Shown piece by piece: positions 60,665-60,838 of a stretch of DNA of 60,838 nucleotides. How positions within the stretch are numbered: the stretch's first letter is position 1; each line of letters starts with the position of its first letter. Made by a program: the position numbers and the translations under genes. The notes under the pieces were generated by a model. It was given only the letters and a program-made list of their open reading frames with translations. It ran no database searches and was not told where the DNA came from. Source of the DNA: Fimbriimonadaceae bacterium (GTDB lineage: Bacteria > Armatimonadota > Fimbriimonadia > Fimbriimonadales > Fimbriimonadaceae); contig JAICWL010000007.1 of NCBI GenBank assembly GCA_025934835.1, forward strand, positions 1 to 60,838, in the 5' to 3' direction.

Positions 60665-60838
60665 TCAGCGGCGTCGAGCCGCGAGGTCTTCCAGCGAGCG
60701 CCGAATCCAATCCCAGCGCTCATCCATGCGGGCCATGAAGCTCCGAATGGCGTCCCGGTCGGCGGTCGCCGCTTCGAACGAAGCCTCGAGGCTCTCGATT
60801 CGCTGCTCGTGCCGGCTCAGCCGGTCGTGCTGCCGATA
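60665..60838 (-). CDS. Partial coiled-coil protein (start beyond window)
   Basis: Fifty-seven C-terminal residues of a charged helical protein (RLSRHEQRIESLEASFEAA; MDERWDWIRRSLEDLAARRR), open to the window edge. The pattern is typical of short coiled-coil proteins next to phage lysis or packaging genes. Function unknown. Confidence 0.6.
   Translation of the reverse strand, partial: YRQHDRLSRHEQRIESLEASFEAATADRDAIRSFMARMDERWDWIRRSLEDLAARRR

Noticed and set aside
48960-60838. Calling the module an intact active prophage
   Set aside because: No integrase, repressor, lysin, tail genes or att repeats are visible, and cellular genes interrupt the late operon; the right end is not seen.

Overview
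The window is GC-rich bacterial chromosome, most likely from Armatimonadota (Fimbriimonadia-like). This rests on four features: PEP-CTERM exported proteins (genes at 1824, 47331, 48315 and 55754), prepilin-type proteins with the [18 protein letters not shown] N-terminus (31954), many secreted carbohydrate-active proteins, and dense ATGA/GTGA-coupled operons. The lineage is inferred from gene style only. I found no rRNA, tRNA, CRISPR array or insertion sequence.

Layout. 1-3.8 kb: end of an ion-channel gene, a MlaE-type permease, a PEP-CTERM protein and a topoisomerase IB. 3.8-9.7 kb: a tightly coupled minus-strand respiratory/NO-type operon (nnrS, four-cluster ferredoxin, Tat-exported Rieske protein, small membrane protein, TDT transporter, heme-b membrane subunit). 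It is divergent from a carboxymuconolactone-decarboxylase-like gene, with a Crp/Fnr-type palindrome between them and a Crp/Fnr regulator next door. 9.8-14.6 kb: a 1581-residue DUF4011-helicase-nuclease-DUF3320 protein of the type linked to phage defence (hhe). 14.6-18.9 kb: DinB-like, PhnB-like, FAD monooxygenase, PrcB_C-like and acyltransferase-3 genes. 19.0-21.2 kb: an unrecognised coupled operon (thioredoxin-like protein, pseudopilin, cysteine-rich exported peptide, membrane-anchored protein). 21.3-31.9 kb: GH20 hexosaminidase, cupin, hemerythrin, beta-helix/PA14 protein, glycerol kinase, DUF4091 protein, PQQ-type beta-propeller and an NTF2-like protein. 31.9-47.0 kb: a prepilin, then housekeeping genes (menaquinone methyltransferase, polyprenyl synthase, HAD phosphatase, DinG-like helicase, DNA polymerase I, a homocysteine methyltransferase/MTHFR fusion, a metzincin, HAD, Gfo/Idh/MocA, YvcK). 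47.3-48.9 kb: tandem PEP-CTERM paralogues.

48.96-60.84 kb (window end): a minus-strand HK97-type head and packaging module (terminase, portal, prohead protease, capsid, connector-like proteins). It also carries an ECF-type sigma factor and ends in a beta-helix protein with a signal-like N-terminus. No tail tube, tape measure, baseplate, lysin or integrase gene is visible. Three plus-strand cellular-type genes (SatA-like acetyltransferase, PEP-CTERM metalloprotease, DUF1080 hydrolase) are threaded between the head genes. This is my main candidate for an unusual system: a domesticated or tail-less capsid element, possibly GTA-like or satellite-like, with its own sigma factor. The right end of the element is outside the window, so this stays a hypothesis.
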